The notes below the pieces were generated by a model. That model did no database searches. It was not told the DNA's origin and worked only from the letters and a program-made list of their open reading frames with translations. From positions 1,001,001 to 1,065,000 of the forward strand of contig CANLOU010000001.1 in NCBI GenBank assembly GCA_947492995.1: 64,000 bases of DNA. Reading direction: 5' to 3'. This stretch comes from an uncultured Litoreibacter sp. (GTDB lineage Bacteria > Pseudomonadota > Alphaproteobacteria > Rhodobacterales > Rhodobacteraceae). The first letter of the stretch is position 1; the number at the start of each line of letters is the position of its first letter. Positions 8,673 through 15,858 of this stretch are shown here, in pieces. The translations under genes and the position numbers were made by a program.

Positions 8673-8716
8673 CATGTGTAAAGCATGTGTATTTTATGTG
8701 TATTTCATGCGCATAA
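8673..8716. repeat. array of four 11-bp tandem repeats (consensus CATGTGTATTT)
   Basis: Four contiguous 11-mers occur: CATGTGTAAAG, CATGTGTATTT, TATGTGTATTT and CATGCGCATAA. The array fills the 60-base gap between two convergent genes, ending two bases before the LacI-gene stop. The same repeat in the same copy number is found at 47387-47430, 39 kb away, so it is a family and not a chance run. There are no spacers, so it is not a CRISPR. The 11-base period is close to one DNA turn. Confidence 0.8.
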
Positions 8717-8717
8717 T

Positions 8718-9719
8718 TTAGTTAACAGCGGGTTTCAGCGTCTGTCTGTTAACAATATGGCAAGGAAAAAGGCGGGCTTCGGGGTAACGCTCGGGGTCTT
8801 CGAGCATGGCCACGACAAGCTCGATTGACGAGGCGATGATCTGCTGAATGGGCTGATGGATGGTGGTCAGGTTGATGTTATCCCAGCCTGCCATCTCCAT
8901 ATCGTTGAGCCCGATCAGCCCGATGTCGCGCGGCACATTCAAACCCGCAGACCGCATGGCGCTGAGCGCGCCGATGGACAACACATCGTCACCGCAGAAA
9001 TAGGCTTCGGCGGGGCCGACGGAAATCAGGCGCGCCATTTCTGCGCGACCGGCGTCGAAACTGTAGCGGTCTGCGAAGCTGTGGGTTTGGCTGACCCCGG
9101 CTGTTTCACGGATGATTTCGCGAAAGCCCGAGAACCGATCCTGCGTCGATGTGGCCTGTTCCGGCCCACCCATAAAGCCCAGTTTTCGGTAGCCGCGTTC
9201 GATCAAGGTTCGGGCGGCCATGCGCCCGCATTCGACATTGTCGATGCCAACAACATGCACGTCCGGGCTGGTGGTGTGGCGACCAAAAGAGTTAACGACC
9301 GGCACCCCCGCATCGCGGAAGGATTTGGCGAAACTTGGGGGCAGGGTCGACGACGCGACGATAACGCCATCGACGGAATATTGCCGCAGCATTTCGAGCG
9401 CCTGATCGCGGTCGCGCTGGTGAGACAGGTTGACCAAGAGCGGTCTGAGGCCGCGTTCTTGCAGGCCTTGGGTGAAAAGGTCGAAGACCTCCAGAAAGAT
9501 CGGATTGTGGAAATTGTCCGAGACAAGACCGATCAGCTTGGTGCGCCCAGTGGTGAGCGACGAGGCCAGCGCGTTGGGGCGATAGCCCAGCTCGGTCGCC
9601 GCCTTTTGCACCTTGCGGCGGGTTTTTTCGGAGACCGACGCGCCTTCGGTAAAGGTGCGTGACACGGCGGAGCGGGACACGCCCGCCCGCAAGGCCACGT
9701 CTTTGAGAGTGATCGCCAT
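8718..9719 (-). CDS. LacI-family transcriptional regulator of the inositol genes
   Basis: A 333-residue LacI/GalR protein. The N-terminal helix-turn-helix is LKDVALRAGVSRSAVSRTF (residues about 5-23), followed by the hinge helix NALASSL and a periplasmic-binding-protein-like sensor domain. The frame stays open to 10025, but the LacI domain begins at ATG 9719, so the longer start is rejected. Its upstream region holds an operator nearly identical to that of the divergent iol promoter (9762-9779) plus an inverted pair of half-sites. This supports autoregulation and control of the inositol genes. In other alphaproteobacteria the inositol regulator is usually an RpiR-type IolR, so a LacI-type regulator is a variation. 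The inducer is unknown; a keto-inositol or a deoxy-keto-gluconate phosphate is plausible. Confidence 0.88.
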   Translation of the reverse strand: MAITLKDVALRAGVSRSAVSRTFTEGASVSEKTRRKVQKAATELGYRPNALASSLTTGRTKLIGLVSDNFHNPIFLEVFDLFTQGLQERGLRPLLVNLSHQRDRDQALEMLRQYSVDGVIVASSTLPPSFAKSFRDAGVPVVNSFGRHTTSPDVHVVGIDNVECGRMAARTLIERGYRKLGFMGGPEQATSTQDRFSGFREIIRETAGVSQTHSFADRYSFDAGRAEMARLISVGPAEAYFCGDDVLSIGALSAMRSAGLNVPRDIGLIGLNDMEMAGWDNINLTTIHQPIQQIIASSIELVVAMLEDPERYPEARLFPCHIVNRQTLKPAVN

Positions 9720-9729
9720 TGGGGATCCG

Positions 9730-9779
9730 TTTGCAACAAAACTGCCGCCATGTTGCAATTCTTTGCAACCGATTGCAAT
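9730..9779. promoter_or_regulatory. autoregulatory operator cluster upstream of the LacI-family gene
   Basis: The palindrome TTTGCAACCGATTGCAAT (9762-9779) matches the iol operator at 16 of 18 positions. Between it and the regulator start are half-sites TTTGCAAC (9730-9737) and GTTGCAA (9752-9758) in inverted orientation, so three to four half-sites occupy 50 bases. The cluster also precedes, or overlaps, the start of the plus-strand membrane gene, which may share the control. Confidence 0.65.
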
Positions 9780-9782
9780 GTG

Positions 9783-10175
9783 ATGCGCATGGGATATGGC
9801 GAAGACAGCTTTTTCACCCTTGGATGGGGCGGACGGATCGGGGTGGTGGCCATCTCGTTGATCTTGCTGGGGCTTTGCTTGTGGGTTTGCTACGCCGCGA
9901 CGGGCGGCCTGGGCCGCGTCTGGCGGGTCCTGATCGCGTTGGCGGTGTTTTGGCTGTTCGTCTGGCTGTCGCCGCAGGTTTACTACATGTTCTACCTGCT
10001 GATCTTTGACGGGCTGCCGTTGCAATGGGTGATCGGCGCCCCGCCGGGGGCGGACGCGGTGCTAAGGCTCATGACATTTACCGAGCGCGTGACCCTGTCG
10101 GAGCACGGCAAAGGCGTGATGGGCTGGGCGATGGTGATGGCGGCGCTGTTGCGGCGGCGCGTTAAGGTAGATTAA
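9783..10175 (+). CDS. membrane protein, function unknown
   Basis: About 130 residues with three likely membrane helices: GVVAISLILLGLCLWVCY (about residues 19-36), WRVLIALAVFWLFVWL, and YYMFYLLIF. A short GKGVMGWAMVMAALL helix lies near the C-terminus, which ends in RRRVKVD. The start is unsure: ATG 9783 and ATG 9789 fit the gap, while ATG 9750 would put the LacI operator inside the coding region. None has a clear ribosome binding site. It stands nine bases before the GT4 glycosyltransferase, so it may belong to that glycan operon. I recognise no named family. Confidence 0.6.
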   Translation: MRMGYGEDSFFTLGWGGRIGVVAISLILLGLCLWVCYAATGGLGRVWRVLIALAVFWLFVWLSPQVYYMFYLLIFDGLPLQWVIGAPPGADAVLRLMTFTERVTLSEHGKGVMGWAMVMAALLRRRVKVD

Positions 10176-10183
10176 GTGACCGC

Positions 10184-11215
10184 ATGCCCGAGCTTTACGT
10201 GACCAACTTCAACCGCAACTTTACCGGCGTCTCGGCGACGATTGCGGGGGTTGTCGCGGCGCAGGAGTTTGACCTGCGGCTGGTGGGGGAGGCCTTGCCG
10301 GGGGTGGCCGCCCCGGTGTCGAAGCGCGACGCCGTGGCGATGTGCAAGACGCCGCCCGCGGGCCGGCCGTTTTCCATCTGGCACGTGCGGCGCAACACCG
10401 AGATGCGGGCGGGGATTTGGGCGCGGGACGTGTTGAAGCGGCCGATCAAGCTGGTGTTCACCAGTGCCGCGCAGCGGCGGCATTCGGCGTTCCCGCGGTG
10501 GCTGATCTCGAAGATGGATGCGGTGATTGCCACCACGGACAGGGCGGCGGAGTTTGTTCCGCATGTCAAAGCGGTGGTGCCGCATGGTGTGAATACGGTG
10601 CGGTTTGCGCCCGCACAGGACCGGGCGCAGGCGTGGGCGGCGCTTGGGTATGGCGGCGCGCGTGGCGTTGCCTGTGTGGGGCGCATCCGGCAGGAAAAGG
10701 GCACGGACCTTTTTGTGGACGCGATGTTGGAGGCATTGCCAAAGCTGCCCGATGTGACGGCCTTGGTGATTGGCAGAGCGGGCGGCAAGCACCGCGCATT
10801 TCTGGAGCAACAAAAAGCGAAAGTTGCGGATGCCGGTTTGGGCAACAGGCTGCTGTTCGTCGGCGAGATTGGCGGCGACCGGATGCCCGAGGTGATGCGC
10901 GCGCTGTCGCTGCTGGTGCCGCTGCCAAGATATGAAGGCTACGGGATGACCCCGCTTGAGGCGATGGCATCCGGCGTGCCGTTTGTGGGCAGCGACGCTG
11001 GATATTTCCCGGCTTTTTCGTCTCAGGGGCAGGCGGGGCTGATTGTGGAGCCGCAGGCCGCAAGCGCGGCAATCGTGGAGCTGATGTCGGATGAGGCGCG
11101 GCTGGCCAAGATGTCGGACGCGGCACGGGATGTGGCCTGTTCGGCCTATGGGATACAGACGGAGGCTGCGGGGATCGCGCGCGTCTATGAACAGCTTTGG
11201 AACAGTGCCGCATGA
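10184..11215 (+). CDS. glycosyltransferase family 4 protein
   Basis: A 343-residue GT-B fold glycosyltransferase. The C-terminal nucleotide-sugar domain has VGRIRQEKGTDLFVDAM (about residues 165-181), FVGEIGGDRMPEV, and the retaining GT4 motif PRYEGYGMTPLEAMASG, with two Glu residues eight apart, near residues 245-262. There is no signal peptide or membrane segment, so it is cytoplasmic or membrane-peripheral. It probably adds a hexose to a surface glycan or lipopolysaccharide core; donor and acceptor cannot be told from sequence. It overlaps the next glycosyltransferase by four bases (ATGA), suggesting an operon. Confidence 0.85.
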   Translation: MPELYVTNFNRNFTGVSATIAGVVAAQEFDLRLVGEALPGVAAPVSKRDAVAMCKTPPAGRPFSIWHVRRNTEMRAGIWARDVLKRPIKLVFTSAAQRRHSAFPRWLISKMDAVIATTDRAAEFVPHVKAVVPHGVNTVRFAPAQDRAQAWAALGYGGARGVACVGRIRQEKGTDLFVDAMLEALPKLPDVTALVIGRAGGKHRAFLEQQKAKVADAGLGNRLLFVGEIGGDRMPEVMRALSLLVPLPRYEGYGMTPLEAMASGVPFVGSDAGYFPAFSSQGQAGLIVEPQAASAAIVELMSDEARLAKMSDAARDVACSAYGIQTEAAGIARVYEQLWNSAA

Positions 11216-11931
11216 AGACGTTTGTCATTCATCTGGAACGCGCCACCGCGCGTGAAGCGCAGGTTCAGCATATCCTGAGCCACCTGCCCGAGGCGGAGGT
11301 GCTACCGGCTTGCGACGGACCCGCGATGACGCAGGCAGAGCGAGACGCGATTTACCCCGGACCCGCTATTCACTTCCCGGCCTATCCGTTTGCGTTGAGC
11401 GCGGGGGAGATCGGATGTTTCCTGAGCCACCGCGCAACGTGGGATATGATCGTAGCCCAAGACCTGCCATTTGCCTTGGTCTGCGAGGATGACATTGAAA
11501 TTGACCCGGACGTGTTTGCCGGGGCTTTCTCCTTCGCACAGGCCCATATGGGCCAGTTCGGGGTGATCCAATTTCAGGTGCGCGACCTGAAGCCTGATGC
11601 GCAAGAGGTCGCGAGCGACGGCGCATTCAGGCTGATGCGGCCCACCATTGTGCCGGTTCGAATGTCGGCGCAGCTTATCACGCGGCAAGCGGCGCAGGCG
11701 TTCCTTGACGCCAGCCAGACGATTGATCGCCCTGTCGACAGCTTTGTGCAAATGCGCTGGCAAACTGGCGTCGAGGTTGCCTGTGTGGTGCCATCGGGCG
11801 TGTCGGATCGCACGGCAGAGACCGGGGGCAGCACCCTGCAAACCAAACGCGGGTTTTGGGACGAATTGGCCGTTACGCTGCCGCGTATGCGGTACAAGCG
11901 GGCGATCAAAACGCTGTCGCAGCGCAACTAG
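11212..11931 (+). CDS. glycosyltransferase family 25 protein (LPS biosynthesis type)
   Basis: A 239-residue GT25 protein. It opens KTFVIHLERATAREAQ, the family's start pattern, and carries LSAGEIGCFLSHRATW (about residues 63-78) and the acidic VCEDDIEID motif, the DxD-like metal/donor site, near residue 90. Members transfer galactose to lipooligosaccharide or collagen-like substrates. ATG 11212 overlaps the GT4 stop. Its TAG stop and that of the convergent ABC-glycosyltransferase gene share the four bases CTAG at 11928-11931. Specificity is unknown. Confidence 0.85.
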   Translation: MKTFVIHLERATAREAQVQHILSHLPEAEVLPACDGPAMTQAERDAIYPGPAIHFPAYPFALSAGEIGCFLSHRATWDMIVAQDLPFALVCEDDIEIDPDVFAGAFSFAQAHMGQFGVIQFQVRDLKPDAQEVASDGAFRLMRPTIVPVRMSAQLITRQAAQAFLDASQTIDRPVDSFVQMRWQTGVEVACVVPSGVSDRTAETGGSTLQTKRGFWDELAVTLPRMRYKRAIKTLSQRN

Positions 11932-14597
11932 CTGTTTATCACCAGATCAGCGGCGCGCGCGTGCAGCGTGCTGAGGCTTTCGGCGGTTTCAAAATTGCGT
12001 TCCACCGCATCGGCGCGGGCTGCGTAATCTTCTTCGGACATTGTGTGCAGCGCGGCCGAAATCTCGTCGATGGTTTGGCAGATGATAAGGCCGGAGCTGT
12101 CGAAATGGTCGCCGACATCTGGAGCGCCCCAATAGATCGGGACGGTGCGGCACAGGGCGGCATCCACCAGCTTCTCGGTGATGTAGCCATGCGCCTGCGT
12201 GTTCTCGATCACCACGGAATAGCGGAACGGCAGCAACCCGTCGGCCTTGTTGTCGAACGGATTGTAGCCGCGGCCCATGATGTCGACATCAAGTGATTTT
12301 TCGCGGATCAGGTCGACCACCTCGTGGCGCAGCTTGTGGCCCGACTGGTCGCGTTTGTTGGACGCAATCAGCGACGCCATTTTGGCTTTGGCGGCGGGCT
12401 TGGCGGGCCATGTGGTCAGCCAAGTCGTGGCAGGCAGCAATTCCCGGGCATTTGGAACCTGCCCCAGCAAGTCGACGTCATGTGTCAGGATGCGGTGGAA
12501 CCGCCGATGGTAACGTTTTGCCAATGCCAAATGCTTGCCGTGGATCGTGTTTGGCTCGACGATCATCACCGACAGGTTTGGCTTGAGGGTCGGGCGCGGC
12601 TGCCAATAGACCTGTTTGCGTGAAAAGATCAGCAGATGATCGGCGCGGTCCATATCGGCAATTGTACCCTGCTGCAGCCGGTCGGGACGGCCCAATGGCC
12701 AATCCAGTTCGTCCAGCGGGATGTTGGTCATGCTGATGCGCGGGCGAATGTGGTAGGGCAGCACCGCGACGGCGGCGGAATGCGTTCGGATGACTGGCGC
12801 AGGGCGCTTGGCGGGTTTGGCATCGCCTTTGCTGAATTGCAGATCATGAAGGTTGGAATAGATCCCGCCCGAGGCCAACAGTTCCTCATGCGTGCCCGAT
12901 TGCGACAGGCGACCATTGTCGAGGACGACGATCTGGTCGGCGTTTCTGATGGTCGAGAGCCGGTGGGCGATGATGAGCGTGGTGCGGCCCTCCGACAGTT
13001 TGTCGAGGGCGGTTTGCACGACCTTCTCGGATTCCGCATCAAGGGCGGAGGTTGCTTCATCCAGCAGCAAAATGGGCGTGTCGCGCAGCAGCGCGCGCGC
13101 GATGGCGACGCGTTGGCGCTGCCCGCCAGACAGGTTTGACCCCCGCGGGCCCACCTGCGTGTCCAGCCCGTTTGGCAAGGACTTCAGGAAGTTTGTGACA
13201 TTGGCCGCTTCAAGCACGTCCTGAAGGTCCTCGTCAGTCACGTCGGTGCGACCGAGCAGAATGTTTTCGCGCAGCGTTTCGTCAAAAAGCAGCGCCTCCT
13301 GCGAGACGACCGAGAACATCGACCGCAGGTCGGGCAGGGTCAGGTCGGCAATGTTGGTGCCGCCGATTTTGACGGTGCCGGTTTGCGCATCAATCAGGCG
13401 GGTGAGCACGTTGAACACCGTGCTTTTGCCTGCGCCGGACTGCCCGACCAGCGCCGTTGTGGTCCCCTTGGGCACGGTCAGCGTCAGGTTGTTCAAGACC
13501 GGCAGCTCGCCATAGGACAGGCTGATATTGTCGAAGGTGATGGTGCTGTCTTCGGGCAGTTTGGTGCCTGGTTTGGCGGTGTCTTTGACCTCTGGCCTGG
13601 TGTCCATCAGCCCGAATATGCGCGCCAGGCTGGCCTGCATCACCTGCCAGTAACCCGCCACATCCGCCAAGCGGCGTAACGGCTGGAAGGCCAGCGACAT
13701 GGCGGCGAAGAAGGACATGAATTGCCCGACGGTTTTTTCACCGGTGGCGATTTCGGGCCCGCCATAGATCAGCACGCAGAAGAAGCCGAAGCCCACGGCG
13801 AGATCCACAAGCCCGGGGACCGTGGCCTGACCGGCCACCGTCTTGATCGAGGTGCGCACCCATGACTGCGACAGCCCCGCAAATTGGTCGCGCTGGTAGC
13901 TTTCCATGCGGTTCAGTTTGATCGGGGTGACGCCGTGAAAGATCTCGTCCAGCCGGGTGGTGCGCTTGCCCGCAATGTCGCGCAACAGGTGGCTTTTGCG
14001 GCGGATGTAGCGCTGCACCGCGATGGAGGGCAGCATCAGCAGCGGCGCGCCGATGACCGCGATGGCGGCCCATTTCCAGTCGATTGAAATAGCGACGGCC
14101 ATGAGCGAGATCAGCGAGATCAAGTCGCGCCCCGCCCCGGTGATGATGATGTTCCACAGCCCCTGGATCGAGGTGACGTCGCCCTGCACCCGCTCGATCA
14201 GGGAGCCGGGCGAGGTGCGCGAATGAAAGCCGTTGTCCAGATCGAGCGTGTGTCCGAGCAGGTCGATTTGCAGCTCGGTTGACGCCATCAGCGATGTGCG
14301 GGCCATGATGATCCGCTGCGCCACGCCCGAGACCGCGCGGACCACGAACAGCGCGAAGATCGCCAGCGCGACCAGAAAGGCCAGATCGGTCTGGCCGTCG
14401 ACGAAGACCACGTCAAACATCGGCTGCAGCATGTAGCTGAGCAGGCCCAGCGTGGAGCCCTCGATAATCATCAGCAGCATGGCCAGCGCCAGCCAGCCGA
14501 TATGTTTGCGCAAATAGCCCCGCCACAGCCGCCCGAACAACTGGGTGGAGGTCTGGTCGGACACGATTTGCGCGGGGTCTGCGGCCGGTTTTTGCAC
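11928..14597 (-). CDS. fusion of MsbA-like ABC exporter and GT10 (fucosyltransferase-like) domain
   Basis: One uninterrupted frame of about 889 residues. Residues about 25-330 form the six-helix exporter domain. The ATPase domain follows, with Walker A GQSGAGKST (385-393), signature LSGGQRQR (from 489), Walker B ILLLDEATSALD and an IIAHRLS switch region, ending near residue 590. About 270 more residues follow, with no stop between. They end in a GT10-like block, VVIENTQAHGYITEKL (795-810) then TVPIYWGAP, which matches the conserved C-terminal donor-binding region of alpha-1,3-fucosyltransferases. I use GTG 14597, preceded by AAGGG; the frame is open to ATG 14705. It probably exports and decorates a lipid-linked glycan, an inference supported by the GT4/GT25 neighbours. 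Confidence 0.8.
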   Translation of the reverse strand: MQKPAADPAQIVSDQTSTQLFGRLWRGYLRKHIGWLALAMLLMIIEGSTLGLLSYMLQPMFDVVFVDGQTDLAFLVALAIFALFVVRAVSGVAQRIIMARTSLMASTELQIDLLGHTLDLDNGFHSRTSPGSLIERVQGDVTSIQGLWNIIITGAGRDLISLISLMAVAISIDWKWAAIAVIGAPLLMLPSIAVQRYIRRKSHLLRDIAGKRTTRLDEIFHGVTPIKLNRMESYQRDQFAGLSQSWVRTSIKTVAGQATVPGLVDLAVGFGFFCVLIYGGPEIATGEKTVGQFMSFFAAMSLAFQPLRRLADVAGYWQVMQASLARIFGLMDTRPEVKDTAKPGTKLPEDSTITFDNISLSYGELPVLNNLTLTVPKGTTTALVGQSGAGKSTVFNVLTRLIDAQTGTVKIGGTNIADLTLPDLRSMFSVVSQEALLFDETLRENILLGRTDVTDEDLQDVLEAANVTNFLKSLPNGLDTQVGPRGSNLSGGQRQRVAIARALLRDTPILLLDEATSALDAESEKVVQTALDKLSEGRTTLIIAHRLSTIRNADQIVVLDNGRLSQSGTHEELLASGGIYSNLHDLQFSKGDAKPAKRPAPVIRTHSAAVAVLPYHIRPRISMTNIPLDELDWPLGRPDRLQQGTIADMDRADHLLIFSRKQVYWQPRPTLKPNLSVMIVEPNTIHGKHLALAKRYHRRFHRILTHDVDLLGQVPNARELLPATTWLTTWPAKPAAKAKMASLIASNKRDQSGHKLRHEVVDLIREKSLDVDIMGRGYNPFDNKADGLLPFRYSVVIENTQAHGYITEKLVDAALCRTVPIYWGAPDVGDHFDSSGLIICQTIDEISAALHTMSEEDYAARADAVERNFETAESLSTLHARAADLVINS

Positions 14598-14771
14598 TGT
14601 AAACTGCCCTTTTTCGGCGCGATGGCCGTCTTTGTTGTCACATTTAGCGTGAAAGGCCGCACTGCGGCAAGCGACATGGGCTTTGGGCCTTTTAACCGCT
14701 TCCACATGGGGGTATGCAGCCGCGTCCGCAAGGACTCACCTAACTTTAACCCCAAAAGGACCCTTAGGATC

Positions 14772-15794
14772 ATGGGCTACAAAATCGCCGTCGTAGGTGC
14801 CACCGGTAACGTGGGCCGCGAAATGCTGAACATCCTGGCGGAACGCCAGTTTCCCGTAGACGAATTGGCCGCGCTCGCGTCGCGCCGTTCGCTTGGTACA
14901 GAAGTTAGCTTTGGCGATAAGACACTCACGACGAAGGACCTTGATACGTTTGATTTCGCCGGCTGGGACATGGCGCTGTTCGCCGTGGGGTCCGAGGCCA
15001 CGAAGAAATACGCGCCTGCCGCTGCCAAGGCTGGCTGCGTGGTGATTGATAACTCGTCGCTGTATCGCTACGACCCTGACATTCCGCTGATCGTGCCGGA
15101 AGTGAACCCCGACGACGTGATGATGTATTCCAAGAAAAACATCATCGCGAACCCGAATTGTTCGACCGCGCAGATGGTGGTGGCGTTGAAGCCGCTGCAT
15201 GACCGCGCGACGATCAAGCGGGTGGTTGTGTCCACCTACCAATCGGTGTCCGGCGCCGGCAAAGGCGGCATTGACGAGCTGTGGGATCAGACCAAGTCGA
15301 TCTACAACCCGACCGACGACAAGCCGGCCAAGCAGTTCACCAAGCAGATCGCGTTCAACGTGATCCCGCATATCGACGTGTTCATGGACTCGGGCGAGAC
15401 CAAGGAAGAATGGAAGATGGTCGCGGAGACGAAGAAAATCGTCGACAAGGACATCAAAGTGACGGCCACCTGCGTCCGGGTGCCGGTCTTTGTGGGCCAT
15501 TCGGAAGCGGTCAATATCGAGTTCGAAGACTTCCTGGACGAAGATGAAGCGCGCGACATCCTGCGTGAAGCGCCCGGCATCATGGTGATCGACAAACGCG
15601 AAGACGGCGGCTACGTCACGCCTGTGGAATGTGTGGGCGATTTTGCCACGTTCATTTCGCGCATCCGGCAGGACCCAACCATCGAGAACGGTTTGAACCT
15701 GTGGTGCGTGTCCGACAACCTGCGCAAAGGTGCGGCGTTGAACGCGGTGCAGATCGCAGAATTGCTGGGCAACCGGGTGCTGAAGAAGGGCTAA
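14772..15794 (+). CDS. asd: aspartate-semialdehyde dehydrogenase
   Basis: A 340-residue enzyme of normal length. It begins YKIAVVGATGNVGREML, the NADP-binding Rossmann loop. The catalytic cysteine lies in NPNCSTAQMV (about residues 129-138), and the substrate-binding block with SVSGAGKGGIDEL follows. It reduces aspartyl phosphate to aspartate semialdehyde for lysine, diaminopimelate, threonine and methionine synthesis; dapD and dapE lie 40 kb downstream. ATG 14772 is chosen because the Rossmann fold starts there and AGGA precedes it; the frame open to 14502 overlaps the divergent ABC gene and is not used. A terminator hairpin follows at 15825. Confidence 0.96.
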   Translation: MGYKIAVVGATGNVGREMLNILAERQFPVDELAALASRRSLGTEVSFGDKTLTTKDLDTFDFAGWDMALFAVGSEATKKYAPAAAKAGCVVIDNSSLYRYDPDIPLIVPEVNPDDVMMYSKKNIIANPNCSTAQMVVALKPLHDRATIKRVVVSTYQSVSGAGKGGIDELWDQTKSIYNPTDDKPAKQFTKQIAFNVIPHIDVFMDSGETKEEWKMVAETKKIVDKDIKVTATCVRVPVFVGHSEAVNIEFEDFLDEDEARDILREAPGIMVIDKREDGGYVTPVECVGDFATFISRIRQDPTIENGLNLWCVSDNLRKGAALNAVQIAELLGNRVLKKG

Positions 15795-15824
15795 CTTGCC
15801 TTCCACCGTGACGCGAGAGACACT

Positions 15825-15857
15825 GGGCCTCAGATCAAACCGATTTGAGGCCCTTTT
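15825..15857 (+). terminator. Rho-independent terminator of asd, overlapping next gene's ribosome binding site
   Basis: GGGCCTCA (15825-15832) pairs perfectly with TGAGGCCC (15846-15853) across a 13-base loop, followed by TTTT. The GAGG at 15847-15850 in the descending arm is also the best Shine-Dalgarno for the ATG at 15859, eight bases on. Confidence 0.75.
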
Positions 15858-15858
15858 C

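Noticed and set aside
8673-8716. CRISPR-like array
   Set aside because: Repeats are 11 bp and contiguous with no unique spacers, and no cas gene is present.
9720-10025. N-terminal extension of the LacI-family gene
   Set aside because: The LacI helix-turn-helix begins at ATG 9719. The extra 100 residues are Gln/Pro/Arg-rich and cross the operator.
14502-14771. N-terminal extension of asd
   Set aside because: It overlaps the divergent ABC gene and lacks family similarity; the Rossmann fold begins at 14772.
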